Source: Lonepinella koalarum
Lineage (GTDB): Bacteria > Pseudomonadota > Gammaproteobacteria > Enterobacterales > Pasteurellaceae
Assembly (NCBI RefSeq): GCF_042926695.1
Contig: NZ_CP170642.1
Span: forward strand, 2,170,001 to 2,234,000
Length of the DNA stretch: 64,000 nt
Direction of reading: 5' to 3'
Shown here: positions 42,785 to 51,598 of the stretch, in pieces
Numbering within the stretch: position 1 is the stretch's first letter
Layout: every line of letters begins with the position of its first letter
Position numbers and translations under genes: made by a program
Notes under the pieces: generated by a model
Databases searched by the model: none
Seen by the model: the letters and a program-made list of their open reading frames with translations, nothing else
What the model was told of the DNA's origin: nothing

Positions 42785-42870
42785 TTGACATCCTCCCTGC
42801 CCTAAAGGACGGGGATTCCTACTAGCTCCCCCTTTCAGGGGCTACTCTCGGTGGGTTCTTGCTGCTGATC
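42785..42870 (-). ncRNA. Candidate omega-RNA (reRNA) scaffold at the element's right end
   Basis: In IS200/IS605 elements the right end, overlapping the 3' end of tnpB, encodes the guide RNA of TnpB; the guide is the flanking host sequence beyond the end (here plus-strand bases below 42785). The two right-end hairpins kept here match that layout. Whether it is transcribed is unknown. Confidence 0.4.
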
Positions 42871-43014
42871 TCTAATGAGATTCACTTCACAAGCTCTACG
42901 GGTATGTCCTACCCTGAATATGTCGTCATTGAGAAAGCCTAAGCATATCTCTGTTAACACGAATTGATTGTACTCAAATTTTGAGTAATTTTCTATTTTT
43001 ATTTGTGCCTTATA
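42835..43014 (-). pseudogene. tnpB: tnpB 3' remnant
   Basis: An open minus-strand frame of about 60 codons ends in TGA at 42837-42835. Its last residues GHTRRACEVNLIRDQQQEPT, then ESSP, match the end of TnpB proteins, where a QEPTE motif runs into the right-end hairpins. All catalytic RuvC and zinc-finger parts are missing. The part before FLNDDIFR is not clearly TnpB and may be altered. There is no start codon of note. Confidence 0.6.
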
Positions 43015-43088
43015 TCACCGCCCTAAAGGGCAGTGTTTTACGGCACGATCAGATAAACATTCATTTTATATTTGACAGTGTATTATCC

Positions 43089-44603
43089 TTAATCTTCTGC
43101 ATCTTCTTTCGCCCATTCTAAAGTACGTTTAACCGCTTTTTTCCAGCCCTTATAACGTTTCGCACGTTTCTCTTTATCGCCATCAGGAATAAAGGTATGT
43201 TCTATTTCCGCTTTATCTTTGAGTTCGTCAAGGTTTTTCCAGAATCCTACTGCCAAACCAGCTAAATAAGCTGCCCCTAATGCTGTCACTTCTTTCACTT
43301 TTGGGCGTTCCACTTGGGTATCTAAAATATCAGCTTGGAATTGCATTAAGAAATTATTTGCGGTTGCACCACCGTCCACACGTAAACTTTGTAATTGAAC
43401 CCCAGAATCCGACTGCATTGCTTCCAATACATCACGCGTTTGATAAGCAATAGATTCAAGGGTAGCACGCACAATGTGATTGCGATTTGCTCCACGAGAT
43501 AAACCAAAAATAGCACCGCGAGCATAAGGATCCCAATAAGGCGCCCCTAATCCGGTAAAGGCTGGTACCACATAAACACCATTGCTACTGTCCACTTTTG
43601 TTGCAAAATATTCACTATCCGCACTATCATGTACGACTTTTAATTCATCACGTAACCATTGAATAGATGCTCCCGCAATAAAGATCGAGCCTTCTAACGC
43701 ATATTCCGGTTCACCTTTTGCATTACATGCTATAGTAGTTAACAAACCGTTCTGAGATTGCACCGCGGTTTTCCCAGTGTGCATTAACATAAAACAACCT
43801 GTACCATAGGTATTTTTTGCTTGTCCAGCGTTCACACATAAATGACCATAAAGTGCGGCTTGTTGATCCCCGGCAATTCCTGCAATAGGAATACGCACAC
43901 CACCTTTTCCTCCAATATTGGTTTGACCATAAACTTCAGATGAATTTTTCACTTCAGGTAACATAGCACGCGGAATATCCAGTAATTCCAATATTTTATC
44001 GTCCCATTGTTTAGTATGGATATTAAATAACATGGTACGAGACGCATTGGTATAATCCGTCACATGCACACGTCCTTGGGTTAATTTCCAAATTAACCAT
44101 GTATCCACTGTACCAAACAATAATTCGCCACGTTCCGCTTGTTCCCTAGCACCTTCCACATTATCCAGAATCCATTTTACTTTAGTCCCTGAAAAGTAAG
44201 GATCCACCACTAACCCTGTTGTTTTACGAATATAATCTTCGTGTCCATCAGCTTTTAATTTATCAGTAATATCTGAGGTACGACGACATTGCCACACAAT
44301 CGCATTATAAACAGGCTTACCACTTTCTTTTTCCCACACAATAGTGGTTTCACGTTGATTCGTAATCCCAATCGCCGCAATTTCATCAGACGTAATCCCT
44401 GCTTTGGCTACCACTTCATTTAGTGTTGAACTTTGGGTCGCCCAAATTTCCATCGGATTATGTTCTACCCAGCCCGCTTGCGGATAAATTTGAGTAAATT
44501 CACGTTGAGCGATTTCGATAATATTAGCATTATGATCCAACAATACTGCTCTTGAGCTCGTTGTACCTTGATCTAAGGCGATAATGTATTTTTTATCTGT
44601 CAT
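43089..44603 (-). CDS. glpK: Glycerol kinase
   Basis: GlpK phosphorylates glycerol to glycerol-3-phosphate. The protein has 504 residues (E. coli 502). FGGY-kinase motifs are ALDQGTTSSRAVLLDHN (phosphate 1), GIAGDQQAALYG, the TGCFMLMHTG stretch, and the C-terminal FGGY signature region VDGGATANNFLMQFQADILD (shown to 20). It lies downstream of glpT and glpD on the same strand, behind a terminator and its own 350-base upstream region with a CRP site. No glpF is adjacent. Confidence 0.97.
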   Translation of the reverse strand: MTDKKYIIALDQGTTSSRAVLLDHNANIIEIAQREFTQIYPQAGWVEHNPMEIWATQSSTLNEVVAKAGITSDEIAAIGITNQRETTIVWEKESGKPVYNAIVWQCRRTSDITDKLKADGHEDYIRKTTGLVVDPYFSGTKVKWILDNVEGAREQAERGELLFGTVDTWLIWKLTQGRVHVTDYTNASRTMLFNIHTKQWDDKILELLDIPRAMLPEVKNSSEVYGQTNIGGKGGVRIPIAGIAGDQQAALYGHLCVNAGQAKNTYGTGCFMLMHTGKTAVQSQNGLLTTIACNAKGEPEYALEGSIFIAGASIQWLRDELKVVHDSADSEYFATKVDSSNGVYVVPAFTGLGAPYWDPYARGAIFGLSRGANRNHIVRATLESIAYQTRDVLEAMQSDSGVQLQSLRVDGGATANNFLMQFQADILDTQVERPKVKEVTALGAAYLAGLAVGFWKNLDELKDKAEIEHTFIPDGDKEKRAKRYKGWKKAVKRTLEWAKEDAED

Positions 44604-44849
44604 AATAGATTCCTTCTGTTTTAAAATGTGGTATAAAATTCAGTGATGTTTATTCTTTACAATTACAAGGTAAATTTAAACCAATAAACTCACCGATACA
44701 GGCTGCTTTTTAATGATTTATCTAATGCTATAATATTTTCCCTTTTGTTCGTCTTGGAAAAACAAGTTTACTTTTGCGAAATAAATTCAACTTTTAGATA
44801 AGAAATGTATGAAAAAGAAAATTATTTGAAAAGCACTTTTTTTTGAATT

Positions 44850-44865
44850 TGTGACAGAGTTCACA
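44850..44865 (-). promoter_or_regulatory. CRP site in the glpK upstream region
   Basis: TGTGA-CAGAGT-TCACA is a perfect TGTGA-N6-TCACA palindrome in an AT-rich setting (AATT...AAATT). It lies about 250 bases before glpK; a minus-strand TATTAT near 44730 with an upstream TTCCAA could be the promoter. The rest of this 355-base gap holds the glpT terminator and nothing else recognisable. Confidence 0.7.
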
Positions 44866-44897
44866 AAATTTTTAGAAAAGAGGGCGCAAATAAATAA

Positions 44898-44934
44898 CCC
44901 TCTGATTTTCTTATTTTTTAAGAAAATCAGAGGG
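44898..44934 (-). terminator. Terminator after glpT
   Basis: A perfect 16-bp stem (CCCTCTGATTTTCTTA against TAAGAAAATCAGAGGG) with a five-T loop lies 24 bases after the glpT stop codon; TTATTTATTT follows on the minus strand. Confidence 0.88.
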
Positions 44935-44958
44935 ATTGATAAAATGAGGTTTTTCCTA

Positions 44959-46398
44959 TTATTCCCCATAATGATCTGCTAATTTTGCTTTGTGTTTACC
45001 TTCTTCAATCATTACGATAAATAACAACAAGATAGATAACACTCCTCCTGCGATCATTACATAGAAACCTCCATCCCAGCCGTAATATTCCGCAGCCCAT
45101 CCAACGATGGCAGAGGCAGATACGGTACCCCCAAGATAACCGAATAAACCGGTAAATCCTGCGGATGTTCCTGCTGCTTTTTTTGGTGCAAGTTCAAGGG
45201 CATGTAAACCGATTAACATAACAGGACCATAGATTAAGAAACCAACAGTGGTCATTAAAATAAAGTCAGTTAATTGATACGGATTTTCATACCAGTTGGC
45301 ATAGTTAGCTAACTCTGCTTCTGGCGTTGCTGGATTTTTCCATAATGCCACCACCGCAATGGTAGTTAAAATCATAAAAATAAATCCAGTTAAACCACGT
45401 TTACCTTTGAAGACTTTGTCAGATACCCAACCGCACAATAATGTACCCGGAATAGCGGCGAGTTCATAAATAGTGTAAGCCCAAGCAGTACCTTTAATGT
45501 TGAAGTGTTTAACTTCGCCAAGATACACTGGTGACCATTTTAATACACCATAACGAATTAAATAGACGAACACGTTGGCAATAGCGATATACCATAACAA
45601 TTTGTTTTTCAATACATAAGTAACAAAAATTTCTTTAGTGGTTAATTCTTGTTCGTTGGTTTTTTCATCATAGTTATCTGGGTAATCATTACGCCATTTT
45701 TCAATGGACGGCAAACCGCAAGATTGAGGAGTGTCTTTCATGATAAAATAAATGATGAATGAAACTACGATAGCGGCGATACCCGGATAGTACAAGGTTT
45801 GTTGCCACACATCTTTTGCTGTAGCTTGTACACCATGCGTATTAAAATAAATGGCACTGGCTAACAGTACCATTGCACCTGGCACCATACCGCCTAAGTT
45901 GTGAGCTGTATTCCAAATGGAAACAATGGTGCCACGTTCTGATTTAGACCACCAATGCACCATAGTACGTCCACACGGTGGCCAACCCATACCTTGAAAC
46001 CAACCATTAAGGAAGATCAACACGAACATAATCATCACACCAGAAGTTGCCCACGGCATTAAACCCATCAATGTCATACAGAGACCTGACAAAAACAAAC
46101 CAAATGGTAAGAATACTTTCGGATTAGAGCGGTCAGACATACCCGCCATGACGAATTTTGAAATACCATAAGCTAACCCTAATGCTGAACCAATAAATCC
46201 TAATTCTGCTTTATTATACATTCCCGCTTCAATTAAACCTTTTTGAGCTAAATCGAAGTTACCACGCACAAAATAATAAGCGGCATAGCCAAAGAAAATC
46301 CCAGCAAATACTTGCCAACGTAATTGTTTATATCTTGCGTCAACTTTGTCTGCGGGTAATTCCGCAATATGCGGTGCAGGTTTGAATGGACCGAACAT
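44959..46398 (-). CDS. glpT: Glycerol-3-phosphate transporter GlpT
   Basis: GlpT exchanges external glycerol-3-phosphate for internal phosphate across the inner membrane. The 479-residue MFS protein has 12 helices. Organophosphate-antiporter marks are YAAYYFVRGNFDLAQKGL (with the substrate-binding Arg), LNGWFQGMGWPPCGRTMVHW, and FGLFLSGLCMTLMG. It begins 19 bases after glpD, so the two are one transcript, which ends at the strong terminator downstream. Confidence 0.96.
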   Translation of the reverse strand: MFGPFKPAPHIAELPADKVDARYKQLRWQVFAGIFFGYAAYYFVRGNFDLAQKGLIEAGMYNKAELGFIGSALGLAYGISKFVMAGMSDRSNPKVFLPFGLFLSGLCMTLMGLMPWATSGVMIMFVLIFLNGWFQGMGWPPCGRTMVHWWSKSERGTIVSIWNTAHNLGGMVPGAMVLLASAIYFNTHGVQATAKDVWQQTLYYPGIAAIVVSFIIYFIMKDTPQSCGLPSIEKWRNDYPDNYDEKTNEQELTTKEIFVTYVLKNKLLWYIAIANVFVYLIRYGVLKWSPVYLGEVKHFNIKGTAWAYTIYELAAIPGTLLCGWVSDKVFKGKRGLTGFIFMILTTIAVVALWKNPATPEAELANYANWYENPYQLTDFILMTTVGFLIYGPVMLIGLHALELAPKKAAGTSAGFTGLFGYLGGTVSASAIVGWAAEYYGWDGGFYVMIAGGVLSILLLFIVMIEEGKHKAKLADHYGE

Positions 46399-46417
46399 AG
46401 TGTTTCTCCTTTATTAA

Positions 46418-47974
46418 TTAAAAATGATACTGTTTACACAATTGACGGAACTCATTGACTTGTTGTTCCACCCAAATGGCATCTTTATTTAATTCAGGGG
46501 CAATATAATTTGCCACATCTTCTGCCACGGCTGAGGCTGCTCTTGCATCTAAAAATAACAAACGAATGCGGCGAGCTAACACATCTTCCAAGGTTTGTGC
46601 CATTTCTTCGCGTACCGCCCATAATGCTTCGGCATACAGGAATGGATAATCTGGATGAATTCGGCTACCTAATTTGCTGTCACTAGCCGCAAGCTGTTCA
46701 ATATACGTACGGTCACTGCCATAAAAACCAAGGTGGCTGTTCATATCTGCTGGATGATGTCCATGAATTTTGAGATCCGTAGTCACACATTGTTTTTTAG
46801 GTAGAATATTGGCTTTCATCGCCGCATCTAAAGCATCTTCTGCCATTTGACGATAGGTTGTCCATTTACCGCCAATAATATCCACCAACCCAGAAGAACT
46901 GATATGAATTTTATGACTGCGTGACACTTCTTTGGTACTTTTATTTTCCCCTTTCGGTGCCGCTAATGGACGCAAGCCCACAAATACGCTACGCACATCC
47001 GCACGAGTTGGAGCTTTAACGAAATAATCTTTGGCTGTTTGTAAAATAAATTCCACTTCCTGTTCTAACGGACGAGGTTCATATTCCGCATTTTTCACTA
47101 ACGTGTCTGTTGTACCAACTACTAACTTATCATGCCAAGGCACGGCGAATAAAACCCGTCCATCAGATGTTTTTGGCACCATTAAAGCTGATTCATTCGG
47201 TAAAAATTCCCGATCAATTACAATATGGATACCTTGGCTTGGAACGATACCGTCCATTTCATTGGGGTTATCCATTCTGTTGATTTCATTAGTAAAGACC
47301 CCTGTCGCATTGATGACACATTTGGCTCTTACAGCAAAACTTTCGCCACTCAACACATCTTTCGCCTGTACACCACAAATCTTACCCGTTGTATTTTTAT
47401 CCAAACCAACCACTTCACAATAATTGACTAAAGAGGCACCTTGTTCAATCGCGGTTTGAGCAAGATTAACGGCTAAACGTGCATCATCAAATTGACCGTC
47501 ATAATAGCAAACACCATTATTTAATTTTTCAGGTTTGACCCCTTTTAATGATTGATTGGCTTGGTTTTTATTTAAATAACGGGTATGTCCAATACTGAGA
47601 TCACCAGATAAACGGTCATATAACCACAGTCCAAATGTATAATAATACGCCGTCCACCATTTTTCACCCGGAATTATAAAGGTTTCACTTTTGAATAAGT
47701 GCGGTGCGTTTTTGCTGAGTCTGCCACGTTCACGCAAAGCCTCACGGACAAGAGCAATATCGCCTTGGGCTAAATAACGCACCCCACCATGTACCAATTT
47801 GGTACTTCGACTGGATGTGCCTTTAGCAAAATCAACACGTTCTAATAACAAAGTAGAAAAACCACGACTGGCGGCATCAACAGCAATACCCAACCCCGTG
47901 GCACCACCACCAATAATCACAACATCCCATTCACGGTCTGTTTTGGCTTGTTGTAAATTCTTATTTCGATTCAT
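46418..47974 (-). CDS. glpD: Aerobic-type glycerol-3-phosphate dehydrogenase (GlpD)
   Basis: This FAD enzyme oxidises glycerol-3-phosphate to dihydroxyacetone phosphate and reduces quinone at the inner membrane. With the ATG at 47974 it has 518 residues; GGGGAGA lies eight to nine bases upstream, whereas an earlier ATG at 48004 is not supported. Motifs are the FAD-binding VVIIGGGATGLGIAVDAASRG, SSRSTKLVHGGVRYL, and IIGGKWTTYR. There is no C-terminal iron-sulfur domain as in GlpA, so it is GlpD-like. It heads the glpD-glpT unit behind a CRP site. Confidence 0.93.
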   Translation of the reverse strand: MNRNKNLQQAKTDREWDVVIIGGGATGLGIAVDAASRGFSTLLLERVDFAKGTSSRSTKLVHGGVRYLAQGDIALVREALRERGRLSKNAPHLFKSETFIIPGEKWWTAYYYTFGLWLYDRLSGDLSIGHTRYLNKNQANQSLKGVKPEKLNNGVCYYDGQFDDARLAVNLAQTAIEQGASLVNYCEVVGLDKNTTGKICGVQAKDVLSGESFAVRAKCVINATGVFTNEINRMDNPNEMDGIVPSQGIHIVIDREFLPNESALMVPKTSDGRVLFAVPWHDKLVVGTTDTLVKNAEYEPRPLEQEVEFILQTAKDYFVKAPTRADVRSVFVGLRPLAAPKGENKSTKEVSRSHKIHISSSGLVDIIGGKWTTYRQMAEDALDAAMKANILPKKQCVTTDLKIHGHHPADMNSHLGFYGSDRTYIEQLAASDSKLGSRIHPDYPFLYAEALWAVREEMAQTLEDVLARRIRLLFLDARAASAVAEDVANYIAPELNKDAIWVEQQVNEFRQLCKQYHF

Positions 47975-48020
47975 AATGAGATTCTCCCCAATGTCAAAAC
48001 ACAAAGATAAAATACCCTAT

Positions 48021-48072
48021 ATTTTTCGGAAAAGAAACATTATTATTTCGAAATTGTGACAAGGATCACAAT
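48021..48072 (-). promoter_or_regulatory. CRP site and possible GlpR operator ahead of glpD
   Basis: TGTGA-CAAGGA-TCACA at 48055-48070 is a perfect CRP core in an AT-rich frame, about 90 bases before glpD. Between it and the gene, ATTTTTCGGAAAAGAAACAT (48021-48040) resembles the GlpR operator in a degenerate form. The CRP site is well supported; the GlpR site is weak. The rest of 48073-48200 shows nothing clear. Confidence 0.65.
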
Positions 48073-48200
48073 AATTTTCTTTTTTGCTCAAAAAAATTAC
48101 TTATATTAGGAGTATGGTATAAAACGCTCAATTTATGGATGGATATTAATACAATTATTTTAATCTTAAAGATGATTAATTTTCACTGTATTTTTTGATA

Positions 48201-48584
48201 TTAGACATTAACTAACCTAGTGGTTAAATAAATCCCTAAAAATGTACAAAGAAATCCACCTATTACATATAAGCCAATACCATTAATAGCTTGCATTATT
48301 TTGCCATTGATCAAGTAGTCCACAATTTCCAGCGAAAACGCAGAAAAAGTCGTTAAACTGCCTAATAAACCAGTGATTAGAAAAAGTTTCCATTCCGACG
48401 GAATTTGTGGAAACTGATAAAAAATAGCAGTAAATATGCCGATTAATAAGCAACCGAGATAATTTGCTATTAAGGTGCCAAAGGAGATTGTTGAGAATAA
48501 GGGATTAAACCACATTCCAAACAGCCAACGAGTAATCGCCCCAAATGCAGCTCCAGCACTAATTAACAATAATGATTGATACAT
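48201..48584 (-). CDS. fluC: Fluoride efflux channel FluC (CrcB)
   Basis: FluC is a small dual-topology homodimer that exports fluoride. The 127-residue protein has four membrane helices. Family marks are GAAFGAITRWLFGMW, the GTLIANYLGCLLIGI helix with the conserved Asn, and TGLLGSLTTFSAFSLE. It overlaps the stop/start of the upstream HAD gene by one base. No fluoride-riboswitch sequence was noticed upstream. Confidence 0.95.
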   Translation of the reverse strand: MYQSLLLISAGAAFGAITRWLFGMWFNPLFSTISFGTLIANYLGCLLIGIFTAIFYQFPQIPSEWKLFLITGLLGSLTTFSAFSLEIVDYLINGKIMQAINGIGLYVIGGFLCTFLGIYLTTRLVNV

Positions 48585-49402
48585 TAAGAAACTCCAAAAG
48601 TGGCTCGCAAATAACTGGCTACCGCTTCATCTTTATTCAATCCGATTCGTTCTAAATCAGGTAAGGCAGTTAACAATCTTGGATCAGCATTTGCCATGAT
48701 ACAACCTTTGCCAACTTCCGTTAGCATTTCCAGATCATTCATACCGTCACCAAAAGCAATACATTGCGATAATTCGTAGTCACGTTGCTTTAATAGCTCT
48801 GCAAGTGCGGTGGCTTTTGAGACATTTTTATTCATCACTTCTAAGCATTGTGGCGTGGAATAAATAATCGTGGTTTGGTCGCCGTATTTTTCTTTTAATC
48901 GTTGTTCTAAAGGCAATAAATCTTGTAATGCACGTCCGATAAAAAAGATTTTTTGAGTGTTTCTTGCATGATGTTGAGCGAAATCAACCACTTGATAGGT
49001 AAAACCGCTTTGTTTATGGTATTTGTTAAGTTCGGGAACATCAATATTAATAAACCATTCCGTCCCTTGATAGCTGTTTAAACAAATATTACTTTGATCA
49101 TAGGGTTCTTGCATAATCTCGAAAGCCAGTTGTTCGGGCAGATAATTGCTGTAAATTAAATCCCCTTGTAAATTATGTACTTCCGCACCGTTTGAGGTGA
49201 TCATGGCAGCATTTTCAATCTGCATTTCATTTAAAATAAAGGTGACATCTGGATAGCCACGCCCAGTGGCGAGTATAATATCGACATTTTTAGTGGCAAC
49301 TTTTTTAAGGGTGGCAGTGGTAAATTCTCCGACGACATGATGAGTATTTAATAATGTACCGTCCATATCAGACACCACTGCACGGAAAGGCAAGTTTTGC
49401 AT
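48584..49402 (-). CDS. Cof-type HAD-superfamily phosphatase
   Basis: The 272-residue protein is a HAD IIB (Cof/YidA type) phosphatase that probably acts on sugar phosphates or similar metabolites. It has the nucleophile motif SDMDGTLLNTHH, ATGRGY (motif II region) and GDGMNDLEMLTEVG (motif IV). The specific substrate cannot be told from sequence. It overlaps fluC by one base and is divergent from ilvG. An uptake signal lies inside it near 48800. Confidence 0.92.
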   Translation of the reverse strand: MQNLPFRAVVSDMDGTLLNTHHVVGEFTTATLKKVATKNVDIILATGRGYPDVTFILNEMQIENAAMITSNGAEVHNLQGDLIYSNYLPEQLAFEIMQEPYDQSNICLNSYQGTEWFINIDVPELNKYHKQSGFTYQVVDFAQHHARNTQKIFFIGRALQDLLPLEQRLKEKYGDQTTIIYSTPQCLEVMNKNVSKATALAELLKQRDYELSQCIAFGDGMNDLEMLTEVGKGCIMANADPRLLTALPDLERIGLNKDEAVASYLRATFGVS

Positions 49403-49556
49403 TTTTTATCCTTAAATCTGGTATTTTTTGAAATTATAGCAAAAATCACCAAAAAATGACCGCACTTTGATGAATAAATAGTAGGAATAATAAGAAAGAT
49501 CGTTATAATGAAGCAGATTACGCTAAAACAATAATGAATTTTTTGCAGGTACAACA

Positions 49557-51209
49557 ATGAATGGAGCAAGATTAGTTACAGAATGTCTGAAAGCTCAGGG
49601 TGTCAACATTGTGTTTGGCTATCCCGGTGGGGCGATTATGCCAACTTATGATGCACTTTATGATTGTGGCATTGAACATTTTCTTTGTCGCAATGAACAA
49701 GGGGCGGCGATGGAAGCGATTGGCTATGCGAGAGCCTTGGGAAACGGCACCGTGGGCGTGTGTATTGCCACTTCTGGACCCGGAGCAGCAAACCTTATTA
49801 CGGGGTTAGGTGATGCGTTTATGGACAGCATTCCTGTGGTCGCAATTACAGGGCAAGTGGCAAGCCATTTAATTGGTACCGATGCCTTTCAGGAAGCTGA
49901 TGTATTGGGGTTATCGTTGGCTTGTACCAAACACAGCTTTATTGTGCAATCGGTGGAAGAATTACCCGAAATTATGGCGAAAGCCTTTCAAATTGCCCGT
50001 AGTGGTCGTCCCGGTCCTGTCTTAGTGGATATTCCACGTGATATTCAACTTGCTCCGACAGAGGCTAAACCGTTGGTTTATCCAGCACTTGCGGTAAAAA
50101 AAATTCACCCTGAAAAACTCGAAAGTGCGGTGCAATTATTAAAAGAAGCGAAAAAGCCTGTGCTTTATGTTGGTGGTGGTGTGGGTATGGCAAATGCCAC
50201 GGAGGTATTACGCCAGTTTATTGAAATAACTCAAATTCCAAGCATTTCCACTCTAAAAGGGTTAGGTGCTATTCCAGCCAATACCCCCTATTATATGGGG
50301 ATGATTGGCATGCACGGCACTAAAGCGGCGAATTTAGCTGTGCAAGAAGCTGATTTACTGGTAGTGCTGGGGGCGAGATTTGATGACCGTGTTACGGGTA
50401 AATTAGACACTTTTGCCCCGCATGCCAAAGTGATTCATGCGGATATTGATGCAGCGGAAATTCATAAATTACGCCGTGCCGATGTGGCGTTGCAAGGGAA
50501 CTTAATTCAGGTAATTCAAGGCTTGAGCCAAGCATTAGCGATTCAACCTTGGCGTGACAAAATTAATCAGTTAAAACAACAATTTGATTTTACTTATGGG
50601 AAAAATCAAGGGGAATATTGCATCAATCCTACTTGGTTATTACATGAGATTTCTGATAAAAAAGCACCTACGGATATTATCGTTACCGATGTGGGACAAC
50701 ATCAAATGTGGTCGGCTCAACATATTGATTATTACGCCCCTGAGAATTTTATTACTTCGGCTGGTTTCGGCACCATGGGTTTTGGTTTACCTGCAGCGAT
50801 CGGAGCGAAAAAAGCCCGTCCGCAAGATGAAGTCATTTTAGTCACGGGTGATGGTTCAATTATGATGAATATTCAAGAACTTGGTGCAGTGAAGTCTTAC
50901 CATGTTCCCGTTAAAATTGTGCTGTTGGATAATCAACGTTTAGGCATGGTGCGACAATGGCAATCGTTGTTTTTTAATGAACGCCACAGTTCCACGATTT
51001 TAGACGACAACCCAGATTTTGTCACGCTAGCGAAAGCCTTTGATATTCCCGGTGAACGTATTGAGAAAGCCAGCGAGGTGAATGCGGCGTTAGATCGTTT
51101 ATTACAATCGCCAACTGCTTATTTCTTGCACGTTTGCATTCCACCAGAGGATAATGTTTGGCCGTTAGTGCCACCGGGTGCTTGCAATGCGGATATGTTA
51201 GATAATTAA
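49557..51209 (+). CDS. ilvG: Acetolactate synthase isozyme II large subunit
   Basis: IlvG with IlvM makes acetolactate and acetohydroxybutyrate, the first common step of valine and isoleucine synthesis, using TPP, FAD and Mg2+. The protein has 550 residues (E. coli 548). Motifs are the catalytic Glu in RNEQGAAMEAIGYAR, GPGAANLITGLGDAF, and the TPP motif GDGSIMMNIQELGAVK. ilvM follows after 13 bases, so this is the isozyme II type. No leader peptide rich in Ile/Val/Leu codons is visible in the 150 bases upstream; a TATAAT lies at 49504-49509 without a clear -35. Confidence 0.96.
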   Translation: MNGARLVTECLKAQGVNIVFGYPGGAIMPTYDALYDCGIEHFLCRNEQGAAMEAIGYARALGNGTVGVCIATSGPGAANLITGLGDAFMDSIPVVAITGQVASHLIGTDAFQEADVLGLSLACTKHSFIVQSVEELPEIMAKAFQIARSGRPGPVLVDIPRDIQLAPTEAKPLVYPALAVKKIHPEKLESAVQLLKEAKKPVLYVGGGVGMANATEVLRQFIEITQIPSISTLKGLGAIPANTPYYMGMIGMHGTKAANLAVQEADLLVVLGARFDDRVTGKLDTFAPHAKVIHADIDAAEIHKLRRADVALQGNLIQVIQGLSQALAIQPWRDKINQLKQQFDFTYGKNQGEYCINPTWLLHEISDKKAPTDIIVTDVGQHQMWSAQHIDYYAPENFITSAGFGTMGFGLPAAIGAKKARPQDEVILVTGDGSIMMNIQELGAVKSYHVPVKIVLLDNQRLGMVRQWQSLFFNERHSSTILDDNPDFVTLAKAFDIPGERIEKASEVNAALDRLLQSPTAYFLHVCIPPEDNVWPLVPPGACNADMLDN

Positions 51210-51222
51210 TCTGGGAGGAAAG

Positions 51223-51447
51223 ATGTTATTACATGAATTAACCATTGTTGCCAACCATAGCCCAGAAGTACTAGAACGTATTTTACGTGTGATCCGTCTG
51301 CGTGGTTATACGGTGACACAGTTAACAATGAAACTTGAGAACGGTAAAGTGTGGTTAGATATTTATACCACTAGCAAGAGAGAGATTCATTTATTACTCA
51401 ACCAATTAGCGAAATTGCATGATGTGGTTGATGTAAGTTGTGATTAA
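51223..51447 (+). CDS. ilvM: Acetolactate synthase isozyme II small subunit
   Basis: IlvM is the regulatory subunit of acetolactate synthase II. The 74-residue protein is a single ACT domain (ELTIVANHSPEVLERILRVI, shown in part). GGAGG precedes the ATG. It follows ilvG after 13 bases. In E. coli ilvE follows; here a palindromic element and then ilvD follow. Confidence 0.93.
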   Translation: MLLHELTIVANHSPEVLERILRVIRLRGYTVTQLTMKLENGKVWLDIYTTSKREIHLLLNQLAKLHDVVDVSCD

Positions 51448-51475
51448 TCATTATTCAGATTGTACTCACATTATA

Positions 51476-51544
51476 ATGTAGGGGCGTATTGCATACGCCC
51501 AATTTAAGATCGAGCAATAGGGCGTATGCAATACGCCCCTACAT
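51476..51544. repeat. GTAGGG-family inverted-repeat element, copy 2
   Basis: The arms at 51476-51500 and 51520-51544 form a perfect 25-bp inverted repeat that begins ATGTAGGGGCGTATTGC, with a 19-base loop. It fills the gap between ilvM and ilvD and would form a very stable RNA hairpin, so it may reduce read-through or shape mRNA stability. Confidence 0.9.
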
Positions 51545-51598
51545 GTGAATAGATGTGAATTTTAGATCTAAATTAGAAATTTATTGGAGAGATTATTT

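Larger units (their letters stand above)
42785..43057 (-). mobile_element. Decayed IS200/IS605-family element (tnpB type), both ends kept
   Basis: Read on the minus strand, the right end has the typical hairpins: AGCCCC/GGGGGAGCT-like (about 42825-42845) and CCCCGTCC-TTTA-GGGCAGGG (about 42795-42815), then GGATGTCAA. The left end at 43016-43050 has CACTGCCCT-TT-AGGGCGGTG after GCCGTAAAA. Between them only the tail of tnpB remains. The element is about 270 bases against 1.3-2 kb for an intact one, so it is non-autonomous. It separates glpR from glpK. Confidence 0.75.

Noticed and set aside
49403..49556. ilv leader peptide and attenuator ahead of ilvG
   Set aside because: No short frame rich in Ile, Val or Leu codons with following terminator stems was found.
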